Part shown: positions 36,828-46,983 of the stretch, in pieces
How positions within the stretch are numbered: position 1 is the first letter of the stretch
Layout of the letters: every line of letters begins with the position of its first letter
Source of the DNA: Euzebyella marina
GTDB taxonomy: Bacteria; Bacteroidota; Bacteroidia; Flavobacteriales; Flavobacteriaceae
Assembly: GCF_014855515.1 (NCBI RefSeq)
Contig: NZ_JACYFK010000006.1
Coordinates: 179,411-243,410 of the forward strand
Direction: 5' to 3'
Length of the DNA: 64,000 nucleotides
Program-made: the position numbers and the translations under genes
Notes under the pieces: generated by a model
The model's input: the letters and a program-made list of their open reading frames with translations, nothing else
Told to the model about the DNA's origin: nothing
Databases searched by the model: none

Positions 36828-39800
36828 ATGACGCTGAAGAAACAAGGATTGTACCTGCCGGAATTTGAACATGACAACTGTGGAGCTGGATTCATTTGTA
36901 GTCTTAAAGGTAAAAAGTCGAACGACATCATTCATAAAGCCCTGGAAATTCTGCACCGATTAGAGCACAGAGGTGCCGTGAGTGCAGATGGCAAAACGGG
37001 TGATGGCGCCGGTATACTTATTGATATACCGCATGACTTCTTTAAGGCCGTTTGCGAATTTGAGCTTCCGGAACCTGGTGAATATGCCGTGAGCAATATG
37101 TTTTTACCACAAAAAGAGAATCAGAGAAATTACTGTATCTCTTTGTTTGAAGAAAACATAAAAAAACAAGGGCTGAAACTTCTAGGGTGGCGTGATGTTC
37201 CGGTAAATCGCTCCATACCTGGTAGAATAGCCATGGAAACCGAGCCGTTCGTCAAACAGGTATTTATAGGTAAAGAAGATGCCGACCAAGACATCTTTCA
37301 ATTCAACCTTAAACTTTATGTAGCTAGAAAGGTTACCGAACATGCCATCATTAAGTCTAAACTTTCTGAAAGCAAGTATTTCTACCTTCCTAGTCTATCT
37401 ACCAAGATTATTATTTTCAAAGGGCTACTAATGCCGAAAGACATTAGTCTTTACTATAAAGATTTGATGGACCCCCGAGTGGTTACCCGACTTTCTTTGG
37501 TACACCAGAGGTTCTCAACGAACACCTTCCCAACTTGGGATTTGGCACAACCCTTTAGATATATGTGCCATAATGGTGAAATAAACACCTTAAGAGGTAA
37601 CGTAACTAGAATGCGTTCGCGCGAAGAGCTACTTCAAAGCGACCTTTTTGGCGATGAAATAAAAAACATTCTTCCTGTTATTTTACCTGGTAAGTCAGAT
37701 TCGGCCACGATGGATATGGTGGTAGAGCTTCTATTAATGACCGGAAGGTCATTGCCAGAAGTAATGATGATCTTAGTGCCTGAAGCTTGGGAAAAGAATG
37801 CTGACATGTCAGAGGCAAAAAAGGCCTTTTACGAGTACCATTCTTGTATGATGGAGCCTTGGGATGGTCCGGCCTCTATTCCGTTCACAGATGGAAACTA
37901 TATCGGTGCCGTATTAGACCGTAACGGCCTTAGGCCATCAAGATATTCGGTTACTAAAGATGGCTACGTAATAATGTCATCTGAAACCGGTGTTCTTGAC
38001 ATCGCTCCGGAAAACATTGAATTTCACGGTCGATTAGAGCCTGGTAAAATGTTCTTGGTAAATATGGAGGAGGGTCGCATCATAAACGATGAAGAGATCA
38101 AAGAAAATATCGCCAAGAAATATCCTTATAAAGAATGGTTAGACAACAACCTGGTTCACCTAAGGGATATACCTTATAATGATTGCCCCCTTTTCTTGGG
38201 CGAAGCATCCCTAGAAAAACGCAAGGCTGCATTCGGTTATACCTTGGAAGATATCAATACCATCATTCTACCAATGGGTAAAAGTGCCAAAGAACCTATT
38301 GGTTCTATGGGTTCAGACACTCCAATTGCCGTGTTATCACAGCGTCCTCAGTTGATATATAATTATTTTAAGCAGTTGTTCGCACAGGTGACCAATCCGC
38401 CGTTAGACGGTATTCGAGAAGAGCTGATTACAGATATTAGCTTGACCCTAGGAAGTGACCATAATATTTTTGATTTCTCGGAACTTCACTGTAGAAAACT
38501 CAAAATACAGAACCCGGTTATCTCTAAAGAGGACCTTGACAAGATAAAAAATTACGATGCCAGTCCTGACTACAAGGTAGTATCTATACCGACTCTTTAC
38601 GAAATAGAAAGAGGCCTTAACGGACTCGAAGATGCTCTTGAATCTATTTTACAGCAAGCTTCAAAAGCAGTAGATGAAGGTGCCAACATTTTAATTCTTT
38701 CCGATAGAAATGTTAACGAGAAAGATGCACCTATACCTGCCCTATTGGCCTGCTCATTCGTAAACAGTGGTTTACAGCGCATGGGCAAACGTAACAAGAT
38801 GAGCATCATCATCGAATCGGCCGAACCAAGAGAGGTACACCATTTCTGTCTATTGTTCGGTTTCGGTGCAAGTGCCATCAACCCGTATTTGGTCAACGAG
38901 ATTATCGGAGAACAAATTGAGGAGCATGATATAACCGAATTTACTTTTGAAGAAGCCGTTAAAAATTACAATAAGGCTATCGGAAAAGGTATTTTAAAGG
39001 TGATGAACAAAATTGGTATCTCTACCCTTAATTCATACAGAGGTTCTCAATTGTTCGAATGTATCGGAATCAATACCACTGTGGTAGGCAAATACTTCCC
39101 GAATACGCCAACCAGAATTCAAGGTATCGGGCTTTACGAAATCGAGAAAGAAATCGCCAAAAGACACAAGAAGGCATTTGCTACCAAAGAAGTAGCAGCT
39201 ACGCTTGATTTAGAAATTGGAGGTGAATATCGTTGGAGACGTGAAGGTGAAAAACACATGTTTAACCCTTTGACCGTTGCAAAACTTCAAAAGGCGGTTA
39301 GAGGAAATGAACCTGGCACTTATAAAGAGTTCTCTGAAATGGTCAACGAACAATCAAAAAACTTGATGACCATTCGCGGTTTGTTCGAATTCTCGAATTT
39401 TGACCCAATTCCGTTAGAAGAAGTCGAACCTTGGACTGAAATCGTCAAAAGATTTAAGACAGGTGCCATGTCTTACGGTTCAATTAGTAAAGAGGCCCAT
39501 GAGAATTTGGCCATAGCCATGAACCGTATCGGAGGTAAGAGCAACTCTGGTGAAGGTGGTGAAGATTCAGAACGTTTCTATAAAAATGCTACTGGAGATT
39601 GGCGAAATAGTGCCATTAAGCAGGTGGCTTCAGGTCGTTTCGGCGTAACATCCGATTATCTGACCAATGCCAAAGAAATTCAAATAAAAATGGCCCAAGG
39701 TGCCAAGCCAGGCGAAGGTGGTCAATTACCAGGACCAAAAGTAAATCCTTCGATTGCTAAGACCCGAAATTCTACTCCTTATGTAGGATTGATTTCGCCA

Positions 39801-41336
39801 CCGCCGCACCACGATATTTATTCAATTGAAGATTTATCGCAACTTATTTACGACCTTAAATCTGCGAACCGCGAAGCACGTGTCAACGTGAAACTGGTTT
39901 CAGAGGTGGGTGTAGGTACCGTCGCCGCTGGTGTTTCAAAAGCAAAAGCAGATGTAGTTCTTATTTCCGGTTTTGATGGAGGCACCGGTGCTTCACCGTT
40001 AACATCACTTAAACACGCCGGTCTACCTTGGGAGCTGGGTATTGCCGAAGCTCAGCAAACATTGGTAATGAACGACCTAAGAAACAGGATTGTGCTTGAA
40101 TGTGACGGTCAATTAAAGACAGGTCGTGACGTAGCAGTAGCCTGTTTGTTAGGTGCTGAAGAATTTGGCTTTGCCACTGCGCCGTTAGTTGCTTCCGGGT
40201 GTATTATGATGCGTGTATGCCATTTGAATACTTGCCCTGTTGGTATAGCCACACAAAACCCTGAACTCAGAAAGAAATTTAAAGGTAAGCCCGAACATGT
40301 TGTCAATTACATGTATTTCGTAGCCCAAGAATTGAGAGAGATAATGGCCCAGCTTGGTTTCCGTACGGTAAATGAAATGGTAGGTCAGGTTCATAAATTG
40401 GACAGAAAGGCCGCTATTGAGCACTATAAAGCTGCCGGTATTGACTTGACTCCTATTCTATACCAAGTAGACGTTCCAACAGGAACGAAGTTCTACAATA
40501 CCCAAAAGCAGGATCACGATATCGATAAGTCGATAGAGTTCGATATAATTGCGAAGGCCAATCCTTCTTTGTTCCGAAAAGAGAAGTTAACCCTAGATTT
40601 CCCGATTAAAAATACCGATAGAGCAGTTGGTGCTATTATCAGTAATGAAATTTCAAAGGTTTACGGGGCGCAAGGTCTGCCTATCAATACCTTGAAACTC
40701 AATTTCACTGGTTCTGCAGGTCAAAGTTTCGGTGCATTCGCTACCAGAGGTTTGACCATGACCGTCAACGGTACTACCAATGATTATTTAGGCAAGGGAC
40801 TTTCAGGAGCCAAATTAGTGGTTAAAGTGCCTGATGGTTCGACCATTGTTCCGGAAAACAACGTTATAACCGGTAACGTTACACTTTATGGAGCCACTGC
40901 AGGTAGAGCCTACATCAATGGTAAAGCTGGAGAGCGTTTTTGCGTGAGAAATTCTGGGGCTAAAGCTGTCGTTGAAGGAATCGGAGACCACGGTTGCGAG
41001 TATATGACCGGGGGTGTTGCCGTTATACTTGGCGAAGTAGGTAGAAACTTTGGTGCCGGTATGAGCGGTGGTATCGCTTATATTTTCGATGAGAAAAAGA
41101 CCTTCAGAAACAGATGCAATAACGAGGCATTGAACCTTTTAGAGGTGACCGAAGACAATGATATCAAACAGCTAAAAGATTTGATTGAAAGTCATTACAA
41201 CTCGACCATGAGCCCGTTGGCACAAAGAATACTTGAAAAGTGGGATACTTGTTTGCCACAATTTATCAAAGTATTGCCAGAAGAATACAAACAGGCTTTG
41301 ATTCGATTAGAGAAAGAAAAATTAGAAACGATATAA
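36828..41336 (+). CDS. gltB: glutamate synthase large subunit
   Basis: NADPH-type glutamate synthase alpha chain, 1502 residues, family length. The glutaminase nucleophile is C18 in DNCGAGFICS, exposed after removal of a 17-residue propeptide. The FMN-binding synthase domain contains GGKSNSGEGGEDSERF, QGAKPGEGGQLPG, DGGTGASPLTSLKHAG; the 3Fe-4S cysteines are in CIMMRVCHLNTCPVG (about residue 1124). The C-terminal glutamate synthase helix domain has GATAGRAYINGKAGERF. Makes glutamate from glutamine and 2-oxoglutarate together with gltD, 9 bases downstream. Confidence 0.97.
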   Translation: MTLKKQGLYLPEFEHDNCGAGFICSLKGKKSNDIIHKALEILHRLEHRGAVSADGKTGDGAGILIDIPHDFFKAVCEFELPEPGEYAVSNMFLPQKENQRNYCISLFEENIKKQGLKLLGWRDVPVNRSIPGRIAMETEPFVKQVFIGKEDADQDIFQFNLKLYVARKVTEHAIIKSKLSESKYFYLPSLSTKIIIFKGLLMPKDISLYYKDLMDPRVVTRLSLVHQRFSTNTFPTWDLAQPFRYMCHNGEINTLRGNVTRMRSREELLQSDLFGDEIKNILPVILPGKSDSATMDMVVELLLMTGRSLPEVMMILVPEAWEKNADMSEAKKAFYEYHSCMMEPWDGPASIPFTDGNYIGAVLDRNGLRPSRYSVTKDGYVIMSSETGVLDIAPENIEFHGRLEPGKMFLVNMEEGRIINDEEIKENIAKKYPYKEWLDNNLVHLRDIPYNDCPLFLGEASLEKRKAAFGYTLEDINTIILPMGKSAKEPIGSMGSDTPIAVLSQRPQLIYNYFKQLFAQVTNPPLDGIREELITDISLTLGSDHNIFDFSELHCRKLKIQNPVISKEDLDKIKNYDASPDYKVVSIPTLYEIERGLNGLEDALESILQQASKAVDEGANILILSDRNVNEKDAPIPALLACSFVNSGLQRMGKRNKMSIIIESAEPREVHHFCLLFGFGASAINPYLVNEIIGEQIEEHDITEFTFEEAVKNYNKAIGKGILKVMNKIGISTLNSYRGSQLFECIGINTTVVGKYFPNTPTRIQGIGLYEIEKEIAKRHKKAFATKEVAATLDLEIGGEYRWRREGEKHMFNPLTVAKLQKAVRGNEPGTYKEFSEMVNEQSKNLMTIRGLFEFSNFDPIPLEEVEPWTEIVKRFKTGAMSYGSISKEAHENLAIAMNRIGGKSNSGEGGEDSERFYKNATGDWRNSAIKQVASGRFGVTSDYLTNAKEIQIKMAQGAKPGEGGQLPGPKVNPSIAKTRNSTPYVGLISPPPHHDIYSIEDLSQLIYDLKSANREARVNVKLVSEVGVGTVAAGVSKAKADVVLISGFDGGTGASPLTSLKHAGLPWELGIAEAQQTLVMNDLRNRIVLECDGQLKTGRDVAVACLLGAEEFGFATAPLVASGCIMMRVCHLNTCPVGIATQNPELRKKFKGKPEHVVNYMYFVAQELREIMAQLGFRTVNEMVGQVHKLDRKAAIEHYKAAGIDLTPILYQVDVPTGTKFYNTQKQDHDIDKSIEFDIIAKANPSLFRKEKLTLDFPIKNTDRAVGAIISNEISKVYGAQGLPINTLKLNFTGSAGQSFGAFATRGLTMTVNGTTNDYLGKGLSGAKLVVKVPDGSTIVPENNVITGNVTLYGATAGRAYINGKAGERFCVRNSGAKAVVEGIGDHGCEYMTGGVAVILGEVGRNFGAGMSGGIAYIFDEKKTFRNRCNNEALNLLEVTEDNDIKQLKDLIESHYNSTMSPLAQRILEKWDTCLPQFIKVLPEEYKQALIRLEKEKLETI

Positions 41337-41345
41337 AATCGAGAA

Positions 41346-42812
41346 ATGGGAAAGATTACAGGATTTTTGGAATTCGATAGAAAAATAGAATCATATACAC
41401 CCGTCGAGGAGCGTATTAAGAACTATAACGAATTCACTAAACCCTTAGAAGAAACAGAACTTAAAAACCAAGGTGCACGATGTATGGATTGCGGTATACC
41501 GTTTTGCCATAGTGGTTGCCCATTAGGAAATCTTATTCCCGATTTCAACGATGCCGTATATCGTGGTAAATGGGATAAGGCCTCCGAAATTTTACATGCC
41601 ACCAATAATTTCCCCGAGTTTACAGGAAGATTATGCCCGGCACCATGTGAAGAAGCTTGTGTACTAGGTATCAACGAAGACCCGGTAACCATAGAGAATA
41701 TTGAAAAAAACATTGCGGAAACCGCCTTTAAAAAAGGATGGATTACTGCCAAACCACCTAAAACCCGTACCGGTAAAAAAGTAGCTGTGGTTGGTTCAGG
41801 CCCTGCAGGTCTTGCCGCCGCACAGCAATTGAACAGGGCTGGTCATCTGGTTACCGTTTTTGAAAGAGATGAAAAACCTGGAGGCCTTTTGAGATACGGA
41901 ATACCTGATTTTAAAATGGAAAAATCAATCATCGACCGAAGATTGGCCGTTTTGGAAGAAGAGGGTATCGAGTTCAATTGCGGAGTGCACGTGGGCAAAG
42001 ATGTCAAAGCCGATGAATTGAAAAAAGACTTTGATGCCATTGTGTTATGTGGTGGTGCTACCGTACGTAGAAACCTACCGATTGAAGGCTCAGACCTTAA
42101 AGGCGTGGTTCAGGCAATGGATTTTCTTCCGCAGAACAATAGACGTGTTTCGGGCGTTAAAGAATTCGAGAATGAAATTATGGCTACCGGTAAAGATGTA
42201 ATCGTTATCGGTGGTGGTGATACCGGATCTGACTGTATCGGAACCTCCATACGTCACGGTGCCAACTCTGTATCTAATTTCGAGATTATGCCAATGTCAA
42301 CACCTGAAAGACCGGAAGGTCAACCTTGGCCTTTTTGGCCAATGCGACTTAGAACGAGCTCATCTCACAAAGAAGGTGCCGAGCGGTTTTTCAGCATATC
42401 GACCAAAAAGTTTATCGGAGACGAAAAAGGAAACCTAAAGGGCCTAATTACTACCGAAGTAGAATGGGTAAGACAGCCCGGTAAGGCCATGATTCTAAAA
42501 GAAGTAGAAGGAACGGAGAAAGAATGGAAATGTGAACTTGCCTTATTGGCATTAGGTTTTACAGGTTCTGAAATGACAATTGCCGAGCAGTTGGGCCTTA
42601 AAGCCGATGGCAGAAATAACATCAAAGCGGCGGAGAACGATTACATGACCAATGTGCCTGGCGTATTTGCCGCAGGTGACCAACGTCGTGGCCAATCGCT
42701 TATCGTATGGGCCATATCAGAGGGTAGGCAAGCAGCTCACTATGTTGACGCCTATCTCATGGGAGAATCAGAACTTCCTTTAAAAGGCGAAGGCGACCTG
42801 CCCAGGGTTTAG
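41346..42812 (+). CDS. gltD: glutamate synthase small subunit
   Basis: Supplies electrons from NADPH to GltB. 488 residues: N-terminal cysteine clusters [16 protein letters not shown] and [12 protein letters not shown] for two 4Fe-4S centres, FAD-binding [36 protein letters not shown]-binding [10 protein letters not shown] and the final [19 protein letters not shown]. Same transcript as gltB. Confidence 0.97.
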   Translation: MGKITGFLEFDRKIESYTPVEERIKNYNEFTKPLEETELKNQGARCMDCGIPFCHSGCPLGNLIPDFNDAVYRGKWDKASEILHATNNFPEFTGRLCPAPCEEACVLGINEDPVTIENIEKNIAETAFKKGWITAKPPKTRTGKKVAVVGSGPAGLAAAQQLNRAGHLVTVFERDEKPGGLLRYGIPDFKMEKSIIDRRLAVLEEEGIEFNCGVHVGKDVKADELKKDFDAIVLCGGATVRRNLPIEGSDLKGVVQAMDFLPQNNRRVSGVKEFENEIMATGKDVIVIGGGDTGSDCIGTSIRHGANSVSNFEIMPMSTPERPEGQPWPFWPMRLRTSSSHKEGAERFFSISTKKFIGDEKGNLKGLITTEVEWVRQPGKAMILKEVEGTEKEWKCELALLALGFTGSEMTIAEQLGLKADGRNNIKAAENDYMTNVPGVFAAGDQRRGQSLIVWAISEGRQAAHYVDAYLMGESELPLKGEGDLPRV

Positions 42813-42848
42813 TCAATACTTGAGGGCGATCCTCAGAATAGAAAAGAC

Positions 42849-42880
42849 ATCCAGCCCATCATTGGGTTGGATTTTTTTTT
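42849..42880 (+). terminator. terminator of gltBD
   Basis: ATCCAGCCC and GGGTTGGAT pair (one G-T) around a 6-base loop, followed by nine T residues, 37 bases after the gltD stop. Confidence 0.9.
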
Positions 42881-42917
42881 AATCGATGTAAAAATCGTTA
42901 AGAATCGTAAAGCCTAG

Positions 42918-43772
42918 ATGAATTTAAAAAAAGTACTGACCTATATGACCCTGGGGGCACTTTCCTTTACCATAATGAATACCATGGTAAAGCAGCTGAC
43001 CGGTTACAATGTCTACGAAATTGTCTTTTTTAGGGCGCTTGGCTCTTTAGTAATCACCATGGCAATCATTTACCGATTGAAGCTCAACTTTTGGGGCAAT
43101 GAGAAAAAATTATTGGTTTTAAGGGCAATTACTGGCACCTCATCAATGACCCTGTTCTTTGCCTCAATGAAGTATTTATCGGCCGCAACCGCTGTCTCAT
43201 TGCGGTACCTCGCACCGATTTTCTCGGCCATATTCGCCATTTACTTTTTAAAAGAAAAAATTAAACTCCCACAATGGCTTTTTTTTATCGTCTCTTTTAC
43301 CGGAGTAATCATATTGAAGGGATTTGACACCAATGTCAACAATATTGGTTTAGGTCTCATTCTGTCGGCAGCCGTACTAAGTGGCCTTGTATATATCTGT
43401 ATTGGTAAAATTGGTAAAAGGGACCACCCCATCGTAATAATCAATTACTTTATGTTGGCTGCGACTCTTTTCGGTGGTATCATGGTTATTCCCTACTGGA
43501 AAACACCTATTGGTTCAGATTGGCTACTTTTCTCGGGGCTTGGTATATTCGGTTTTGTAGGCCAATTTTTCATGACCAAAGCTTTTCAAATCGCAGCGAA
43601 CAACCTCGTAGCTCCGTTAAAATATCTAGAAGTGCTTTTTACAGGAATTTTAGGGTTTGTCTGGCTTGGCGAGATTTACACCGTTTATAGTTTGTTAGGT
43701 ATTGTATTAATTGTTTCTGGCTTGGTGGCTAATGTTGTCTATAAATCAAAAATGAAACCCAAGCAAGTCTGA
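42918..43772 (+). CDS. EamA/DMT-family permease
   Basis: 284 residues with about ten membrane helices in two EamA repeats (MTLGALSFTIMNTMVKQLTG, ASMKYLSAATAVSLRYLAPI in the first; FQIAANNLVAPLKYLEVLFT in the second). Exporter of small metabolites; substrate unknown. Convergent with the sulfatase operon, 11 bases apart. Confidence 0.88.
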   Translation: MNLKKVLTYMTLGALSFTIMNTMVKQLTGYNVYEIVFFRALGSLVITMAIIYRLKLNFWGNEKKLLVLRAITGTSSMTLFFASMKYLSAATAVSLRYLAPIFSAIFAIYFLKEKIKLPQWLFFIVSFTGVIILKGFDTNVNNIGLGLILSAAVLSGLVYICIGKIGKRDHPIVIINYFMLAATLFGGIMVIPYWKTPIGSDWLLFSGLGIFGFVGQFFMTKAFQIAANNLVAPLKYLEVLFTGILGFVWLGEIYTVYSLLGIVLIVSGLVANVVYKSKMKPKQV

Positions 43773-43783
43773 ATTTCTTCAAA

Positions 43784-45319
43784 TTACTTCTGAATAACTT
43801 CGTCGTAGAGCTCCTTTAGGGAAAGTGGGTCGTCCATTTCTTTCTGAAGCTCGATTAAATCAGAAAATAAAGATTCAACCTTTGAAGCATACTCCAATGT
43901 TTCCGATAAATCGTTCATTTCTTTTGGATCATTTTGCAGGTCGAACAACAGCACCTTTTTAATTTTAGGATACACCAAAAGCTTAAACCCATCTTTACGA
44001 ATCATACGTTGAAGGTTCATATAAGCTCCGTAAATTCCGTTATAATGGCTTTGAGAACGCGTACCATCAATGATATCATGGAAGCTATTGAACTGAACAT
44101 ATTCCGGTTTCTCGATTTCCGCCAATTCTAAGGTAGTCGCCATGATGTCTTGAAGATAAACATCTTGATGGCGAACTTCACCTTTAGGAATACCAGGCCC
44201 CATCACCATTAAGGGAATTCGAATACTGTGATCAAAAAGACTCTGCTTACCGATCAATCCGTGATGCCCAACAGAGAGACCGTGGTCGGCACCGAAAAAA
44301 ACATAGGTATTTTCTAAAGCTCCTTCGGCTTCTAATCTGTCTAGAATTTTCCCAATTTGCTCATCCATATGGCTTAAAAGAGCATAATATTCCTGTCGAT
44401 GAACTTTAACGGCATATTCCGTACGTGGGTAGGGAGCCAGAGCCTCATCCCTCAAGCTGGGTTCGTTTCCTATGCTGTCTTTGTACGGATACTGGGGCAG
44501 AAAATTTTCGGGTACGCGAATATTTTCCAACGGATACATATCTAAAAAACGTTGCGGGGCCTGTCTTGGGTCATGTGTGGCATTGAAAGCCAAATACATA
44601 AAGAATGGGCTATTGCCCTTGGTCGCAGATTCAATGTACTGTAGTGCATCGTCTTTTACTACTTCACTCCAATGCTTGCCTCCTTCCCAAAAACCGCCCA
44701 TCAGCGTATCGGTCGGTGACCAATCCGTATCCTCAGGACCTGTAGGACGACCATAGCCCGATGGCATATAATCGTTCCAGTCTTTCATATCGCCTGACTC
44801 TTCTCTCCATTTTTTTATGGCCGCACCCAGTTCATTTCTTCTATCGCCAGGCATACCAGGCCTTACATGCTGCGCCGTTTGAAATACATAATCTGCCTCC
44901 GCTTCAACATGCCATTTACCTGTCATAAATGTTTTGTACCCTTCTTTTTCCAGCAACTTTCCCCAAGTTTGTTCAAGAGCTATCGAATCACCCTCAGCCC
45001 ATAACCGGCTTTTCTTTTGCGCATTCCAAACCGAGGTACCGGAAATTATCATTGCTCGCGAAGCAACACAAATGGCACCGTTCCACCCGCCCATATTATA
45101 TGCATGGCTGAATGAAGTTCCGTTTTTGACCAAGCGGTCGAGGTTGGGCGTATGGACCTCATCAAAACCTAGGGCAGCAATACTTTCATAAGTCTGATCA
45201 TCTGCAAAAAGAAAAACAAAATTGGGTTGACTACTAGCGGAATTATCTTCAGAGCTTGAATTTTGTTTGCAGGAGACTAGCAAAAGGGCCAAAACTAGTA
45301 TTTGTAAAACAGTTTTCAT
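43784..45319 (-). CDS. family S1 sulfatase lipoprotein, CVASR active site
   Basis: Periplasmic or surface type I sulfatase, 511 residues, lipobox LLVSC (C17). Calcium ligands begin in FLFADDQTYE; the residue oxidised to formylglycine is C84 in AICVASRAMIISG, so the motif is C-x-A-S-R rather than the commoner C-x-P-S-R. Later GKWHVEAEAD, FNATHDPRQ and FFGADHGLSVGHHG hold further metal and sulfate contacts. Last gene of the minus-strand operon. Formylglycine formation needs an activating enzyme not seen here. Confidence 0.92.
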   Translation of the reverse strand: MKTVLQILVLALLLVSCKQNSSSEDNSASSQPNFVFLFADDQTYESIAALGFDEVHTPNLDRLVKNGTSFSHAYNMGGWNGAICVASRAMIISGTSVWNAQKKSRLWAEGDSIALEQTWGKLLEKEGYKTFMTGKWHVEAEADYVFQTAQHVRPGMPGDRRNELGAAIKKWREESGDMKDWNDYMPSGYGRPTGPEDTDWSPTDTLMGGFWEGGKHWSEVVKDDALQYIESATKGNSPFFMYLAFNATHDPRQAPQRFLDMYPLENIRVPENFLPQYPYKDSIGNEPSLRDEALAPYPRTEYAVKVHRQEYYALLSHMDEQIGKILDRLEAEGALENTYVFFGADHGLSVGHHGLIGKQSLFDHSIRIPLMVMGPGIPKGEVRHQDVYLQDIMATTLELAEIEKPEYVQFNSFHDIIDGTRSQSHYNGIYGAYMNLQRMIRKDGFKLLVYPKIKKVLLFDLQNDPKEMNDLSETLEYASKVESLFSDLIELQKEMDDPLSLKELYDEVIQK

Positions 45320-45373
45320 GGTATTATGTAAAAGTGAACTTTGAATGAAGTCAGTTAGAAATACTATTACCGT

Positions 45374-46978
45374 TTAATCATTGGTCGACATGCTTCCCCA
45401 CCAATCTTCATTAGGTTTAAAATCTTCTGAAAGAAAAAGCATTCGCTGCTTTTCCAGTTCGGGCCATTTCTCTTCAATCATATACTTATGCCTCCGTTCA
45501 GCCAAATCTTTATTATAATTTTCATCGGGTTTTGGGTAACGGGCTCCTACTTCTTCAAGCCAAGCAAGAAGCTTTCCCCTTAACTCTTTGGCAACAACAG
45601 GATTCTGATTGGCCACGTTCGACGATTCGCTTGGGTCTTTAGTTAAATTATAGAGCTCATCATTTCCGTCTTCCCAATAGTGGATGAGCTTCCAATTTCC
45701 GAGTCGAATTATCGATGAAGGATTCCCTCCTTGATTACCATAGTGGGGATAATGCCAGTAAAGAGGTCGTTCAACACTCATTTGCTTTCCTTCAAGAATT
45801 GGCTTTAGGCTCACCCCGTCAATGTGTTGACTTGGCAACAAATCAAGATTTGCCAAATCTAAAAGGGTGGGATAGAAATCGGTGCCAGTGACAGGAAAAT
45901 CAGTTTCTTTAGTCTTCTGACTCAACCAAGGAACTTTGATGAAATAAGGCTCCCGAATGCCTCCCTCCCATTGATAGCCCTTACCACCTCTCAAAGGAAG
46001 ATTAGAAGTCGAAAAAGAATCTCCGGAGGCCACGCCCCCGTTATCAGAGGTAAACACAACAATGGTATTTTCATCAAGACCGTAAGTCTTTAAGGCCTCA
46101 AGTACTACCCCAACGGCATCATCCATACTTTCTACAAGACCAGCGTAAATGGGATTGTCCTGTACCAGTCTAATGGGTAGAACGCGTTCCATTTTGTACC
46201 CTTCGTTTGTCAGGCCTTTCTCATTGGCTTTTTGGCGGTATTTTGCCCATTTATCTTTGGTAGTTTGAATGGGCCCATGCACTGCATAAAAGGAAAGGAA
46301 GGCGAAAAAAGTAGTATCCTTATTCTGTTCAATAAACTTTGCGGTTTCCTTGGCGAGACGCATGCTCAAGTTCTCACCTTTCTGTTGGTTGGAAAGTTTT
46401 GGGTTTTCCCAAGGAGAAAAATATCCCCCTATGGGACTTCCCTTATCCCATCCGCCTACATTAATATCGAAGCCGTGATCCTCAGGAAAGTTTCCCTGAT
46501 CACCTAAGTGCCATTTACCCGAGAAAAAAGTGGTATACCCATTTGTTTTAAAAGCTTCAGCAATGGAAATGTCAGATTTAGGCAGTGCATGAACGTAATC
46601 TGCGGGTAAAAGCATGTCATGTCTATCATGCTTTCGCCAATCAGCACCATGGGCCGCCCCTATCCAATCGGTGATACCATGCCTAGCCGTAAACCTGCCC
46701 GTCATGACGCTGGCCCTAGACGGACTGCATACCCTACTAGCAGCATAGCCTTGGGTGAAGACCGTTCCTTCTTTGGCTATTCGGTCAACATTTGGTGTTT
46801 CATAATATGTACTTCCCGTAAATGAGAGGTCATACAGACCTAAATCATCTACCAATATAAAAAGTACATTAGGTTTTAAGGCATCTTGTTTTTTGGAGTC
46901 GCCTGCTCTTTTACAGCCAAAAAGGTAGAAAACAGCTATAAAAACTAGAATTTTTGAAATTAGTTTCATAGCTGTCAT
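45374..46978 (-). CDS. family S1 sulfatase lipoprotein, CSPSR active site
   Basis: Second type I sulfatase, 534 residues, lipobox YLFGC (C22). VLFILVDDLGLYD carries metal ligands; C84 in RVCSPSRASVMTGR is the formylglycine site; GKWHLGDQGNFPEDHGFD, FYAVHGPIQTTKDKW and FTSDNGGVASGDSF follow the family pattern. An ATG three codons into the frame (46969) is an alternative start and gives a more usual signal peptide. It begins 5 bases after the ThuA-like gene ends, so it is in the same transcript. Confidence 0.93.
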   Translation of the reverse strand: MTAMKLISKILVFIAVFYLFGCKRAGDSKKQDALKPNVLFILVDDLGLYDLSFTGSTYYETPNVDRIAKEGTVFTQGYAASRVCSPSRASVMTGRFTARHGITDWIGAAHGADWRKHDRHDMLLPADYVHALPKSDISIAEAFKTNGYTTFFSGKWHLGDQGNFPEDHGFDINVGGWDKGSPIGGYFSPWENPKLSNQQKGENLSMRLAKETAKFIEQNKDTTFFAFLSFYAVHGPIQTTKDKWAKYRQKANEKGLTNEGYKMERVLPIRLVQDNPIYAGLVESMDDAVGVVLEALKTYGLDENTIVVFTSDNGGVASGDSFSTSNLPLRGGKGYQWEGGIREPYFIKVPWLSQKTKETDFPVTGTDFYPTLLDLANLDLLPSQHIDGVSLKPILEGKQMSVERPLYWHYPHYGNQGGNPSSIIRLGNWKLIHYWEDGNDELYNLTKDPSESSNVANQNPVVAKELRGKLLAWLEEVGARYPKPDENYNKDLAERRHKYMIEEKWPELEKQRMLFLSEDFKPNEDWWGSMSTND

Positions 46979-46983
46979 GTTTC

